Below, piece after piece: positions 8,553-16,124 of a DNA stretch of 37,817 bases. The position numbers were made by a program, and so were the translations under genes. How positions within the stretch are numbered: position 1 is the first letter of the stretch; every line of letters starts with the position of its first letter. The DNA lies in the NCBI GenBank assembly GCA_018261905.1, contig JAGTRU010000040.1, positions 1-37,817 on the forward strand, in the 5' to 3' direction. The DNA comes from Pseudomonadota bacterium (GTDB lineage Bacteria; Pseudomonadota; Gammaproteobacteria; Burkholderiales; Rhodocyclaceae). The notes under the pieces were generated by a model. That model was not told the origin of the DNA. It was given only the letters and a program-made list of their open reading frames with translations, and searched no databases.

Positions 8553-9144
8553 AACCCGAACGGCAGCGGCCAGCAGCGCCCGCATCTACAGCTTCGAGCC
8601 TTTCCACTTCGCCAACAACCTGACGCCGGAAACGCGCGACAAGCTGAAAACCATCTTTTCCCACTGGTCCGACAGCGCCAAGGCCGAAGCCCTGGTGCGC
8701 GAAATCATCGACCAGGAACCGGACACCCTGGGCGTGCGCATCGTTGCCTACCGCTTCTACTTCTACCGTCGCCGCTCGTTGGAAGCCGCCGACTGGGCCC
8801 TGGCCTGCCTCGACTGGCTTTCCCGCCGCCTCAAGCTGCCCGCCGACTGGCGGCAAGTCGGCCCGGAGATGGCCGATTTCAGCCACTGGCACGCCTACAC
8901 CCGCCTCTGGCTACAATCACTGACCGCCTACGCCTACAACCTGGCCCGCCTCGGCCGCCAGGAGGAATCGCTGGCCGCCCTCGCCAAGGTCGAAGAACTC
9001 GATCCCCTGGGCAACCTCGGCGCCCCGCGCCTACGCCAGGTATTCACCCGCCCAGCCCGCGACGCCGGGATGGTTTTCCCGAAGGAATACGAGAACTGGC
9101 GGGCGCCCTGCGCCATGGACGAAGGCTGCCTCGAAGAAGCTTGA
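8545..9144 (+). CDS. Helical TPR-like protein, last gene of the sigma-54 operon
   Basis: A 199-aa soluble protein. The start at 8545 overlaps the previous stop by 8 nt. Helical pairs such as WALACLDWLSRRLKLP and YAYNLARLGRQEESLAALAKVEELDPLG (about 135-160) look like tetratricopeptide-type helical repeats, suggesting a scaffold. A C-terminal CAMDEGCLEEA gives a Cys-x5-Cys pair close to the end. I do not recognise a named family. The coupling suggests it works with the GTPase/ABC/ligase set. Confidence 0.65.
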   Translation: MPETRTAAASSARIYSFEPFHFANNLTPETRDKLKTIFSHWSDSAKAEALVREIIDQEPDTLGVRIVAYRFYFYRRRSLEAADWALACLDWLSRRLKLPADWRQVGPEMADFSHWHAYTRLWLQSLTAYAYNLARLGRQEESLAALAKVEELDPLGNLGAPRLRQVFTRPARDAGMVFPKEYENWRAPCAMDEGCLEEA

Positions 9145-9191
9145 GCCTTTACCGTGGAATCGAAGCTTGCGGGAAGGCGTAGCGGTCGACG

Positions 9192-9205
9192 GTACAAAAC
9201 GGGCC
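9192..9205. promoter_or_regulatory. Possible VnfA-like site upstream of the J-domain gene
   Basis: GTAC-AAAACG-GGCC. It is weak against GTAC-N6-GTAC but shares 11 of 14 positions with the site at 16205-16218 upstream of the divergent vnf promoters. It lies 47 bp upstream of the sigma-54-like element at 9239. Confidence 0.3.
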
Positions 9206-9238
9206 AAAATCCGGCAGCCGGCCGATGCCGGCAATTCT

Positions 9239-9253
9239 TGGTGCGCTATTTGC
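9239..9253 (+). promoter_or_regulatory. Probable sigma-54 promoter of the J-domain gene
   Basis: TGGTGC (9239-9244), five bases, TTGC (9250-9253) followed by A. The invariant GG and GC are correctly spaced; two of six positions of the -24 box deviate. Transcription would begin near 9265, about 100 nt upstream of the ATG at 9364. An imperfect inverted repeat (CCCGTTGG and CCAAACGGG, about 9257-9282) falls at the start of the predicted leader. Confidence 0.5.
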
Positions 9254-9363
9254 ATTCCCGTTGGAATCAGCATCCAAACGGGCGATTCCTGTCATGTTTC
9301 CTTCAATCCAAGCCGGATTTCCCCGGCGACAACGCGCCGACCGCCGCGCCCGGAAGGCAAGGC

Positions 9364-9903
9364 ATGCATAGCACGTATGCCTCGACGGGTGACGATGAAT
9401 GGGTCATCTGGAACGGCGGGCACGGTCTGGTCACCACGGCTGCGCTCGGCCGCGTCGAAACCGGCAGCAACGGCCGCCAGGCCTGGCTCGACGAACCCTT
9501 CGACATGGTCGGGCCATTCAGCCTCGACGAACTCGAAACCCACGGCCGGATCGCCTTTGCCGCCTGCATCGTGATGTCGCGCCAACGCTGGCGGGAAGAC
9601 CAGGCGGCCTTGAAGCACGAATCAAGGCAACAGCGCCGCGCCGCCAAGGAGCGCCTGCACGAGGAATTCGCGCACTTTTACGGCCACCGGGGCAGACACC
9701 CGGCCAGGCGCCAACCCGCCGACGAGCGGGAACATCGCGAAGTGCTGAATCTGCCGGCAGAAGGCAAGCTCGAACGCCGCCAGGTCAATGCCGCATTCCG
9801 CCGGCTCGCCCAGAAAGCGCATCCCGACGTCGGCGGCAGCCACGAACAGTTCGTACGCATCAGCAAAGCCCGCACTGTCCTGCTCGAAACGATTTCGCAA
9901 TAA
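9364..9903 (+). CDS. Small protein with C-terminal J-domain (DnaJ-like co-chaperone)
   Basis: A 179-aa protein. The last ~60 residues form a J-domain: LNLPAEGKLERRQVNAAFRR, then KAHPDVGGSHEQFVRISKA, with the diagnostic HPD tripeptide that stimulates Hsp70 (DnaK/HscA) ATPase. The N-terminal ~115 residues contain WVIWNGGHGLVTTAA and a charged helix, a region of unknown function that may select the client. The start at 9364 is preceded by GGAAGGCAAGG; longer frames run into the leader. The sigma-54-like promoter suggests co-expression with the nitrogenase genes, where a chaperone could aid maturation of an Fe-S or cofactor protein. Confidence 0.75.
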   Translation: MHSTYASTGDDEWVIWNGGHGLVTTAALGRVETGSNGRQAWLDEPFDMVGPFSLDELETHGRIAFAACIVMSRQRWREDQAALKHESRQQRRAAKERLHEEFAHFYGHRGRHPARRQPADEREHREVLNLPAEGKLERRQVNAAFRRLAQKAHPDVGGSHEQFVRISKARTVLLETISQ

Positions 9904-9918
9904 ACAGGTGAATGCCCC

Positions 9919-10236
9919 ATGACCCAGATCATCGAATTCCCCATTCCGAACAATCGGCGAGACCACGACTACGATGGAGACATCGACGAGATACTGGCAT
10001 CCGTCCCGGCAAAAAACAGGGAGAAGCTCAGGTTTGAACTGATCAAGACGATAGACAGCTACGACAGCTATTTCACGCAATGGTCACTGAGCTTTCCGGA
10101 AGGCTGCGATGAAACGCTGAAAAAGCAGATCTACGACCTGGCACACCAGGAACACAGCCGGAAAATACGCATGCTGAAAGACATCATGCTGCTCAAGGCC
10201 AGGGTTCTGGTGGCGGAATTCCATAGGTCGAAGTGA
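9919..10236 (+). CDS. Small protein of unknown function
   Basis: A 105-aa acidic, mostly helical protein, starting 15 nt after the J-domain gene and therefore probably co-transcribed. Visible are an N-terminal IIEFPIPNNRRDHDYDGDIDEIL and a long helix ending LKDIMLLKARVLVAEF. No family recognised, no membrane segment and no cysteine pair apart from a single Cys. Its position suggests it belongs to the same induced unit as the J-domain protein. Confidence 0.5.
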   Translation: MTQIIEFPIPNNRRDHDYDGDIDEILASVPAKNREKLRFELIKTIDSYDSYFTQWSLSFPEGCDETLKKQIYDLAHQEHSRKIRMLKDIMLLKARVLVAEFHRSK

Positions 10237-10626
10237 TTGGAACATGGCCGTCGCGGCACCGACCAGCTTAACGACGGCAAAGACTGGCGAACAGCCTTTT
10301 TTACTAAGAGCCGTTGATCGGCCTGAGCAGACGGTGATGTTCTACGACCACTTGGTCTGCTGTGCACCTGTTACTAGTCGTTGGCCGGAGTACTTGCTTG
10401 CCGATTAGCCGTGAAGCAGCGATATTTCAGGCGACCTTTGTCTCTATGGCAACTATCTCAGCGTGATAGCATGATCGCCTCATAATCAGGCTAACGCATA
10501 TCTAACAACAGGGTTCGGAAATATTGCATATCGAGGCTTCGGCGCTCAATTGACCTCGCAAAAGAACGCCATGCCGCGTATCACAGCCGCCGTCACCGGC
10601 CAGACCCCATTGAAGGAACTACCTCT
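10237..10626. other. 390-nt intergenic region upstream of the AvcD-like deaminase gene
   Basis: No convincing protein gene on either strand. AvcD-type deaminases of Vibrio and E. coli are held inactive by a small RNA, AvcI, encoded just upstream on the same strand, so this gap is where such an RNA would lie. I cannot identify a conserved AvcI fold by eye. AT-rich stretches around 10430-10540 could hold a promoter. Confidence 0.3.
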
Positions 10627-12402
10627 ATGAACCTCAAATTCACCGGCACGTTTGATTCGCTGAAAAGCAAGCTTTCATCGCTAAACGGTGAGTGGCATGA
10701 AGACCAGCCTAGCAAAAAGGTACTACGTCTAAATGGGGGCCTCCTTAATTGGTTCAGTAGTACCGGTACGCTGCAATTTCAAGGCAAAAGTCCGGGACTT
10801 GAGCAATTGCAAGCGTCTATCCCCCATCTGCTCTATCCCGAGGAATACGACGAACCCGAGGAAAAAATCTCGCTTGCTGTAACCCAAGTTCCAGAGGAAA
10901 AACCAAGTGACGATAACGCGGTATCGCCAGAACAGCTCTATCTGCACGGCAACTTCAAAGACACCGAACTGGTCATTGGGATCGTGAATGCCGTTGGCAC
11001 AGAATACAAGCATGTTCTCGATCCGCTAAAGGACCGACTTAAAGGCTTCGGTTATGCAGTTGAGGAAATTCGCGTTTCGAGTCTTCTGTCTAAGCCAAGC
11101 CGCAATCCAAGTGAATACGGTCGCATAAAACACTACATGAATCATGGCGATGATCTTCGAAAGACGACTAGAAACAACGCCATCCTTGCCGCTGGCGCAG
11201 CTCATAAGATTAGGGAGTCGCGCAACTGCGATCCAAAAAAGACCGCATACATTGTCAACTCACTCAAACATCCGGATGAAGTCGAGTTCTTGCGCAAGGT
11301 TTATGGTGATGGCTTCTACTTGTTCGGAATCCATGCCGATGAAAAGCGAAGGCATGCCTATCTTATCGACGACAAGTCGCTAACTCAGGCACAAGCCGAC
11401 GAATTGATCCGCATCGACGAAGATGAGAAGGTTGATCATGGACAGAGGACCAGAGATACGTTCCACCTGTCGGACTTCTTCATCAGCCTCGGGAAAAATG
11501 ATGATCAAGTAAAAAACACAATTCAGCGATTCCTGGAGCTACTTTTTTCGAACCCGTTCAGGAGTCCGACTTTCGACGAGTTTGCCATGTTCATGGCGTT
11601 CAATTCGTCGATTAGATCGAGCGACCTCTCCAGGCAAGTTGGGGCGATCATCGCTCGTGGTCAACAGATCGTTGCAACCGGCGCCAACGACACTCCTAGA
11701 TTCGGCGGTGGTCAGTATTGGGCGGAAGTCGACCCTGCAACCGGCGTGGTCAATGACGCCGAAGATGGGAAGGACTACACAAGGGAAAAGGATTCAAACA
11801 AGGCGGCTCAGAATGAAATTATTAAGGAGATTATCTGCGCATTGGTTGAGCATTCGCTTTCAAGTGAGGACAAGAAACAAGAGCTGGAAGCGGTTCTTGG
11901 ACAGAGCAAAATATCCGACCTGACAGAGTTCGGTCGAGTCGTTCATGCCGAGATGGAGGCAATTCTTTCCTGCGCGCGTATTGGTGTCTCGACGATGAAC
12001 GCTTCGTTATATTGCACAACGTTTCCGTGTCACAACTGCGCCAAGCACATTATTGATGCCGGGATAGAACGAGTTGTTTATGTCGAGCCTTACCCGAAAA
12101 GCCGGGCACTTGATCTGCATTCTGAGGCAATTTCGCTCAAAACTAGTCTCGACAATCAGTCTGAAAAAAACCGCGTCACGTTTGAGCCTTTTACCGGAGT
12201 TGGTGCTAGGCGATTTCTAGACCTCTTTTCCATGTCACTGGGCGGCGGCTCAAAGCTGAAGCGGAAAGATAAGCAGGGTGATACTGTTGAATGGTCAAAG
12301 GAGAGCGCGGTTGCCCGCACTCCTTTGCTGCCCAAGTCGTACTTGGAGGTAGAAACCGCAGCTTCTGGCATATGGCGAGAGGCGGAGAAGGCCGCCGTAT
12401 GA
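10627..12402 (+). CDS. AvcD-type anti-phage dCTP/dCMP deaminase with extra N-terminal domain
   Basis: A 591-aa protein. Residues about 115-310 form a degenerate P-loop kinase-like domain (ELVIGIVNAVGTEYKHVLDPL, then LKGFGYAVEEIRVSSLL). Residues about 315-540 form a cytidine/deoxycytidylate deaminase domain with the zinc motifs H440-A-E442 and P467-C468-x-x-C471. This P-loop plus deaminase arrangement is that of the AvcD/DCD anti-phage proteins, which deplete dCTP/dCMP during infection. Residues 1-70 add a module (FTGTFDSLKSKL, GEWHEDQPSKKVLR, WFSSTGTLQFQG) that I have also seen at the N-termini of other bacterial immune-type proteins; it may be a sensor. GC content is lower than the vnf genes, consistent with transfer. 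The stop overlaps the start of a restriction-enzyme remnant. Confidence 0.85.
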   Translation: MNLKFTGTFDSLKSKLSSLNGEWHEDQPSKKVLRLNGGLLNWFSSTGTLQFQGKSPGLEQLQASIPHLLYPEEYDEPEEKISLAVTQVPEEKPSDDNAVSPEQLYLHGNFKDTELVIGIVNAVGTEYKHVLDPLKDRLKGFGYAVEEIRVSSLLSKPSRNPSEYGRIKHYMNHGDDLRKTTRNNAILAAGAAHKIRESRNCDPKKTAYIVNSLKHPDEVEFLRKVYGDGFYLFGIHADEKRRHAYLIDDKSLTQAQADELIRIDEDEKVDHGQRTRDTFHLSDFFISLGKNDDQVKNTIQRFLELLFSNPFRSPTFDEFAMFMAFNSSIRSSDLSRQVGAIIARGQQIVATGANDTPRFGGGQYWAEVDPATGVVNDAEDGKDYTREKDSNKAAQNEIIKEIICALVEHSLSSEDKKQELEAVLGQSKISDLTEFGRVVHAEMEAILSCARIGVSTMNASLYCTTFPCHNCAKHIIDAGIERVVYVEPYPKSRALDLHSEAISLKTSLDNQSEKNRVTFEPFTGVGARRFLDLFSMSLGGGSKLKRKDKQGDTVEWSKESAVARTPLLPKSYLEVETAASGIWREAEKAAV

Positions 12403-12565
12403 AATTCACCAGCGAAGCCGCCTTCGAAACTGCAATCGAATCCGTCTTGCTGAGAATGAGGAATACATTTTGTTGTCGCGCTTGACCAACTTTATCAATC
12501 AGCGCATCGACGGTGAGTTCGACGAGGCAGATCAACTGTTTTGGGCTAGGCCGCTAGGTTTATGA
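12399..12565 (+). pseudogene. Remnant of a type I restriction (HsdR-like) gene
   Basis: The ATG at 12399 overlaps the deaminase stop and encodes MKFTSEAAFETAIESVLL, an HsdR-like N-terminus, then runs into a stop. A +1 frame change continues as LAENEEYILLSRLTNFIN, then QRIDGEFDEADQLFWARPL, and ends at 12565. This looks like the start of a type I restriction subunit R (or related helicase-nuclease) whose central part is deleted or frameshifted. It shows that the deaminase once headed a longer defence operon. Identification rests on short segments. Confidence 0.5.
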
Positions 12566-12787
12566 GCGTTTGGCTAAGCCAGCCAAGACGACGAGCGGAC
12601 CCGCTACGGATTTGGTAAATGTTTCCGAATGACCCGCCCAAACGGTTTTCGGAAGTTAGCAAAATTGTGAACGTCAGCTTGTTAGCGCATCGCGGTCACC
12701 CCGACAAATCTGGACAGACCCGGTTTTATGCCTGTTTCAAAAAACGAAAATCGTGACCCAATGCTCCATCCGAGCCAAACCCCGGCC

Positions 12788-13306
12788 TTAGTCTTGAAGC
12801 AGTTTCTGAATTTCCGGCAGTGGCATGAACAGCAACAACCCGTTTTCTGGCGTCTGGCGGAAGCCGAATTCCAGGTAGAACCGGGCCGCTTTGTCGTCCT
12901 TGGCATCGACAATCAGGCCGATACAGCCCGACAACTCCGCCACCCGAATCACTTTTTCCATGGCATCGACCAGCAGAATCTGACCCAAGCCTTGGCCCTG
13001 GAAGCGTGAATCGACAGCCAGCCGAGCCAAACGGACCACGGGCAGCAGGTGAGTCGGCAGCTTGTACTGTTTGATGACTTCGAGGGAGAGCGCACTGACA
13101 TCGACGGTCGCGTTGGTCAGCGAATAATAGCCGGCCAGCGCACCATCCCTTTCACCGCAGCATGTGCGGGTGATATTCCTCGCCTCGTGTTGCGAGGCTT
13201 TTTGCGCCAGATATTGGTTCAGCGCGGGCGTGCCGCAATCGAAACTCGAACGGGCATCAAGAAGCGCCCTCGGCAACGTGGAGAGTGGGTGAATCTTCGT
13301 TGACAT
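12788..13306 (-). CDS. GNAT-family toxin of a DUF1778/GNAT toxin-antitoxin pair
   Basis: A 172-aa N-acetyltransferase of the TacT/AtaT class, which acetylates aminoacyl-tRNA and blocks translation. The acetyl-CoA loop RFQGQGLGQILLVDAM is clear, preceded by VVRLARLAVDS. The C-terminal DDKAARFYLEFGFRQTPEN supplies the usual catalytic tyrosine region. It overlaps the 3' end of the antitoxin gene by about 50 nt; a start at 13318 is also possible. Target tRNA cannot be predicted. Confidence 0.9.
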   Translation of the reverse strand: MSTKIHPLSTLPRALLDARSSFDCGTPALNQYLAQKASQHEARNITRTCCGERDGALAGYYSLTNATVDVSALSLEVIKQYKLPTHLLPVVRLARLAVDSRFQGQGLGQILLVDAMEKVIRVAELSGCIGLIVDAKDDKAARFYLEFGFRQTPENGLLLFMPLPEIQKLLQD

Positions 13307-13595
13307 CAACGGCCTCACGGTATTTGGCCAGCGCTTTCTTTAGTTTTGCGTTCGGCGAACGCGGCTTGGCAAGTTGCTCCAGAAACCACTCCGAGTCCTT
13401 TTCGGAGAGGACGATGTTCTTCATTTCATGACGGTCGATGAATTCTTGAGCATGCTGATGCACCACCTGAACGATGTACGCGTTCACGGGGACGCCCGTC
13501 AGTTCGGCGGCTCGCTGGATTGTTTCCTGTACGTTCAAAGGAACCCTGGCCGTAATCCGGCCCTTCTCTAAGTTATTCGCACTCGTGCGCGACAT
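13257..13595 (-). CDS. DUF1778 antitoxin (ribbon-helix-helix)
   Basis: A 112-aa protein with an N-terminal ribbon-helix-helix DNA-binding domain (RITARVPLNVQETIQRAAEL, about 12-31, then TGVPVNAYIVQVV) and a C-terminal toxin-wrapping tail (EWFLEQLAKPRSPNAKLKKAL). DUF1778 proteins repress their own operon together with the GNAT toxin. A strong GGAGGT precedes the ATG at 13595. The tail is longer than average. Confidence 0.9.
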   Translation of the reverse strand: MSRTSANNLEKGRITARVPLNVQETIQRAAELTGVPVNAYIVQVVHQHAQEFIDRHEMKNIVLSEKDSEWFLEQLAKPRSPNAKLKKALAKYREAVDVNEDSPTLHVAEGAS

Positions 13596-13706
13596 AGTCA
13601 GTACCTCCGGGAGGCATATGCAGATATAGGGGCTGATGCGCCCTGTCGTATCGGAGAATGATCAAACCTCGACCATTTCCTTCGTGGATTGCACAAACTG
13701 CAACAT

Positions 13707-13723
13707 GGTGCCAATATGGCACC
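13707..13723. promoter_or_regulatory. Perfect palindrome upstream of the toxin-antitoxin operon
   Basis: GGTGCC, AATAT, GGCACC: a perfect 6-bp dyad with a 5-bp spacer, about 110 bp upstream of the antitoxin start. It may be the operator for the RHH antitoxin, although RHH operators are usually closer to the start codon. Confidence 0.4.
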
Positions 13724-13777
13724 GTTTGTGTTTCTTGGCAAGTTGCGCGTGCCGGATGAGCGTAATCCAGCTTTGCT

Positions 13778-14512
13778 TCAGGGTTGGTACTGATTGGCGT
13801 CAGATTGAATTGAAAACCCAATTGCCCTACCCGCCTCCGTGCTATTCAGCCTCCCCGCCATATCCCCCTTGCGCGCAATCATCTTGTCGGCCAGCGCAAC
13901 GCTGCCACCATCGCCAATGATGGCCTCGCGGATCAGTGCGTCAGGAATCCGGGTGACGACCCGAATGGCCGCCTGTAGCGCGGCTTCATCCATGTCACCG
14001 AACAGTTTGACGGCGTAGGGGTTGTCGGCGTCCTCGCGCAGACGGTCGAGTTCGCCAACATGATTACCGAAGGCCTTGCCTTTCGGGTGGCCCATGGCGC
14101 GGAACTCCAGGGCGCCGCCGACGTCCAGCGTCAGCACGCGGCCGGCGACGACGCCCTGATTGTCGCCCTGGAAGCCGGCGGCGTCCCAGTTGGCGGTCCA
14201 GGCGTGCACGCCGAACCAGCGTTGCGCCTGCCGACGTTCCTCCGGGCTGAGCTGGCCGACGTATTTCTTGTCGAGGAGGACCATCTCGGTGGCGACCTGG
14301 TTGGCCTGCGTGGTGCGCAGGTAGTTCAGGGTCGGCGCGCCGGCCAGTTGGTAAAGCCGGGCGGCGATGAATTCGTTGCGGGCGTATTCGGGCGATTCGA
14401 GCGATTTCACGTAGAAGCGCCGGCCTTGTTCGTCTTCGAAGATGCCGGCCGGGTTGCTGCCCAGGCGGCTGCCGACCTGGTGCAGGCGGGCGCTGTCGAT
14501 AATTTCCATCAT
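13778..14512 (-). CDS. Protein-kinase-fold (HipA/PI-kinase-like) protein
   Basis: A 244-aa protein with features of an atypical kinase fold: a nucleotide-binding segment GSNPAGIFEDEQGRRFYVKSL with a candidate ATP-binding K36, then ARNEFIAARLYQLAG (a conserved helix), a catalytic-loop-like NWDAAGFQGDNQG (D110, N118) and a DxG-like LTLDVGG (D130). Related domains occur in HipA-like proteins and at the ends of some phage structural proteins. The start at 14512 overlaps the stop of the phosphatase gene (ATGATGA), so the two are coupled. A kinase/phosphatase pair in one operon is suggestive of reversible phosphorylation, but activity is not proven by sequence. Confidence 0.6.
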   Translation of the reverse strand: MMEIIDSARLHQVGSRLGSNPAGIFEDEQGRRFYVKSLESPEYARNEFIAARLYQLAGAPTLNYLRTTQANQVATEMVLLDKKYVGQLSPEERRQAQRWFGVHAWTANWDAAGFQGDNQGVVAGRVLTLDVGGALEFRAMGHPKGKAFGNHVGELDRLREDADNPYAVKLFGDMDEAALQAAIRVVTRIPDALIREAIIGDGGSVALADKMIARKGDMAGRLNSTEAGRAIGFSIQSDANQYQP

Positions 14513-15072
14513 TCGTCGTCCGGCTGGACGACGGTGCGGCGCACCAGGCCGAGTTGGGCGGGCGTTTCGATGGCGCCGGGGCGGGCGCGGCGCACGGCGG
14601 CGATGGCATCGTCCGGCGGCATGCCGAGTTCGACCAGCAGCCGTGCGGCGATCATGCCGGCGCGGCCGAGGCCGCCCTTGCAATGTACCAGCACGTCGTT
14701 GCCCTCGCGCAGTAGTTGGCGGATGTGGCGGCCTTCACGCAGCCAGGCTTCCTCGAAGCGCTGGCCGGGGATCGAGTAGTCGGCGATGGGCAGGTGCCGC
14801 CATTGCATGCCCTGGCGCTCGACTTCGGCGCCGAGTTCAGGCACCTTGAGCTGGCGCAGTTCGAGGGATTCGACCAGGCTCAGGACGAGTTTGGCGCCCC
14901 AGGCGGCGATGGCTTCGATGTCGGTCGCCAGATCGCGCGCCCAGGCGCCGGTGCTGGCCATGCTGTCCTGCTTGCCGGGGCAGAAGGTGATGCCGATGCG
15001 GCCATGCGCGGGGCTCATGCGCACTTCGGCGATCTGCAGCGGATGGGTCTGGCTGGTACGGGGTCCTGACAT
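14509..15072 (-). CDS. Dual-specificity/tyrosine-type protein phosphatase (CDKN3-like)
   Basis: A 187-aa cysteine phosphatase. The P-loop HCKGGLGRAG (130-139) supplies nucleophile C131 and R137 of the C-x5-R signature, and D98 in PIADYSIPG is the likely general acid. The N-terminal FCPGKQDSMASTGAWARDL resembles CDKN3/KAP-type phosphatases. Enzymes of this class are competitively inhibited by vanadate, a transition-state analogue, which is striking next to vnf genes. The gene is the second in an operon divergent from vnfDGK, 85 nt after the PhnD-like gene and coupled to the kinase-like gene. An ATG at 15018 is an alternative start. Possible roles: phosphorylation control, or a protein recruited as a vanadate binder. 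Confidence 0.8.
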   Translation of the reverse strand: MSGPRTSQTHPLQIAEVRMSPAHGRIGITFCPGKQDSMASTGAWARDLATDIEAIAAWGAKLVLSLVESLELRQLKVPELGAEVERQGMQWRHLPIADYSIPGQRFEEAWLREGRHIRQLLREGNDVLVHCKGGLGRAGMIAARLLVELGMPPDDAIAAVRRARPGAIETPAQLGLVRRTVVQPDDE

Positions 15073-15157
15073 CCTTCATCTCCGGGCTGGTGTGCGGGCT
15101 GGTCCGCCAGCATGGCGCAGAAATGTAAGTTGAAAGCGCCCGAAGTGGCAAGCCCTT

Positions 15158-16060
15158 TCAAGAATACCTGCCCGGAGCCTTTTCCGTGGTTTTCCGCCGG
15201 ACGTCGAGCAGGGGCGGCAGGCTTTCCGTGTGCCTGGCCGCGGCATAGGCACTCCCGTCCAGCGACGAGGGCTGTAGCCTCGCCTGGAGAATGTTCTCCA
15301 TCCAGTGACGCACCCGATCCACGTCGGCGTCGACGGCGGGAATGAAGGCTTCGGCCCGGTAGGCGTTGAGCGCGGCGCTGTCGCGCAGACTAACGAAGGC
15401 GCGGCGCAAATCTTCGCGCAGGCCGCTGGGCAGGCCTTCGCGGAAGGTCCACATGTATTCCGGGATCGGCGGCGATTCGGCCAGGACGCGGACCAGGCTG
15501 CCGTCGAGACTGCCTTCGGCGAGCAGGCGATGGTAGATCGCCAGGGAAAGCGAGCCGGCGGCGACCCGGCGCTCGGCGACGGCCGTGGCGACGGCATCGT
15601 GGCTGCCCAGGTTGCGGCGCCAGTAGTCGGTTTCGGAAGTCAGCCCGGCGGTGAGCAGCATGTGCCGGGGAACCCAGGTGCCGGAGGTGGAGACCAGGTC
15701 GCCCATGGCGATTTCGCGGCCGCGTAGCTGGCCGAGATTTTCGACCGGGCTGTCGGCCGGCACGATGATCACCGCCCGAAAGGTGGGGCCGATGCTGCCG
15801 CCGTGCGTCGGCCGGGCGAAAGGTTCGAGGCCGGCACTGCGGCTCTGCAATATGTAGGTCACCGGTCCCAGGTAGGCCAGGTCGACGGCGCCGCAGCGCA
15901 GGGCTTCGCCGGTCGCCACGTAGCTGCTGCCGACGACCAGTTCCACCGGCTGGCGCAGGCAATTCTGCAGATAGGCGCGCAGCGGTTCGTTGAGTCTTTC
16001 GACCACGGCTTTCGATTCGCCGGGCAAGAGCCCGCATTTGATGGTTTTCATGGCTGGCAT
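15158..16060 (-). CDS. PhnD-like oxyanion-binding protein lacking a signal peptide
   Basis: A 300-aa protein of the phosphate/phosphite/phosphonate-binding (PhnD) family. By eye it is about 60% identical over ~220 residues to the exported protein at 22522-23403. It keeps GEALRCGAVDLAYLGPVTYI, the oxyanion motif STSGTWVPR and SHDAVA. Unlike that paralogue it starts directly (MPAMKTIKCGLLPGES) at the first strand of the mature fold, with no leader, so it should be cytoplasmic. The Asp of VDAGG in the paralogue is VAAGS here, so the pocket has changed. An ATG at 16051 is an alternative start. It heads an operon with a phosphatase and a kinase-like gene behind a sigma-54-like promoter. Intracellular vanadate sensing or buffering is the best guess. 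Confidence 0.75.
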   Translation of the reverse strand: MPAMKTIKCGLLPGESKAVVERLNEPLRAYLQNCLRQPVELVVGSSYVATGEALRCGAVDLAYLGPVTYILQSRSAGLEPFARPTHGGSIGPTFRAVIIVPADSPVENLGQLRGREIAMGDLVSTSGTWVPRHMLLTAGLTSETDYWRRNLGSHDAVATAVAERRVAAGSLSLAIYHRLLAEGSLDGSLVRVLAESPPIPEYMWTFREGLPSGLREDLRRAFVSLRDSAALNAYRAEAFIPAVDADVDRVRHWMENILQARLQPSSLDGSAYAAARHTESLPPLLDVRRKTTEKAPGRYS

Positions 16061-16124
16061 TTTTCTATCTCGAAAACATCCCGATGGGTCACCACTGCGG
16101 CGGATGACGGATGACGCTATTTCA

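Noticed and set aside
6252..8585. Very long minus-strand open frame (777 codons).
   Set aside because: Antisense shadow of the high-GC operon genes; composition is repetitive Gly/Ala/Arg-rich and no domain is visible.
13692..13723. Sigma-54-like element on the minus strand upstream of the toxin-antitoxin genes (TGGCAC then TTGC).
   Set aside because: The spacer is four bases instead of five, so GG and GC are out of register; the TGGCAC is part of the palindrome.
13573..13821. 82-codon minus-strand frame between the kinase-like gene and the antitoxin.
   Set aside because: Overlaps both neighbours and the palindrome, no family features; likely non-coding.
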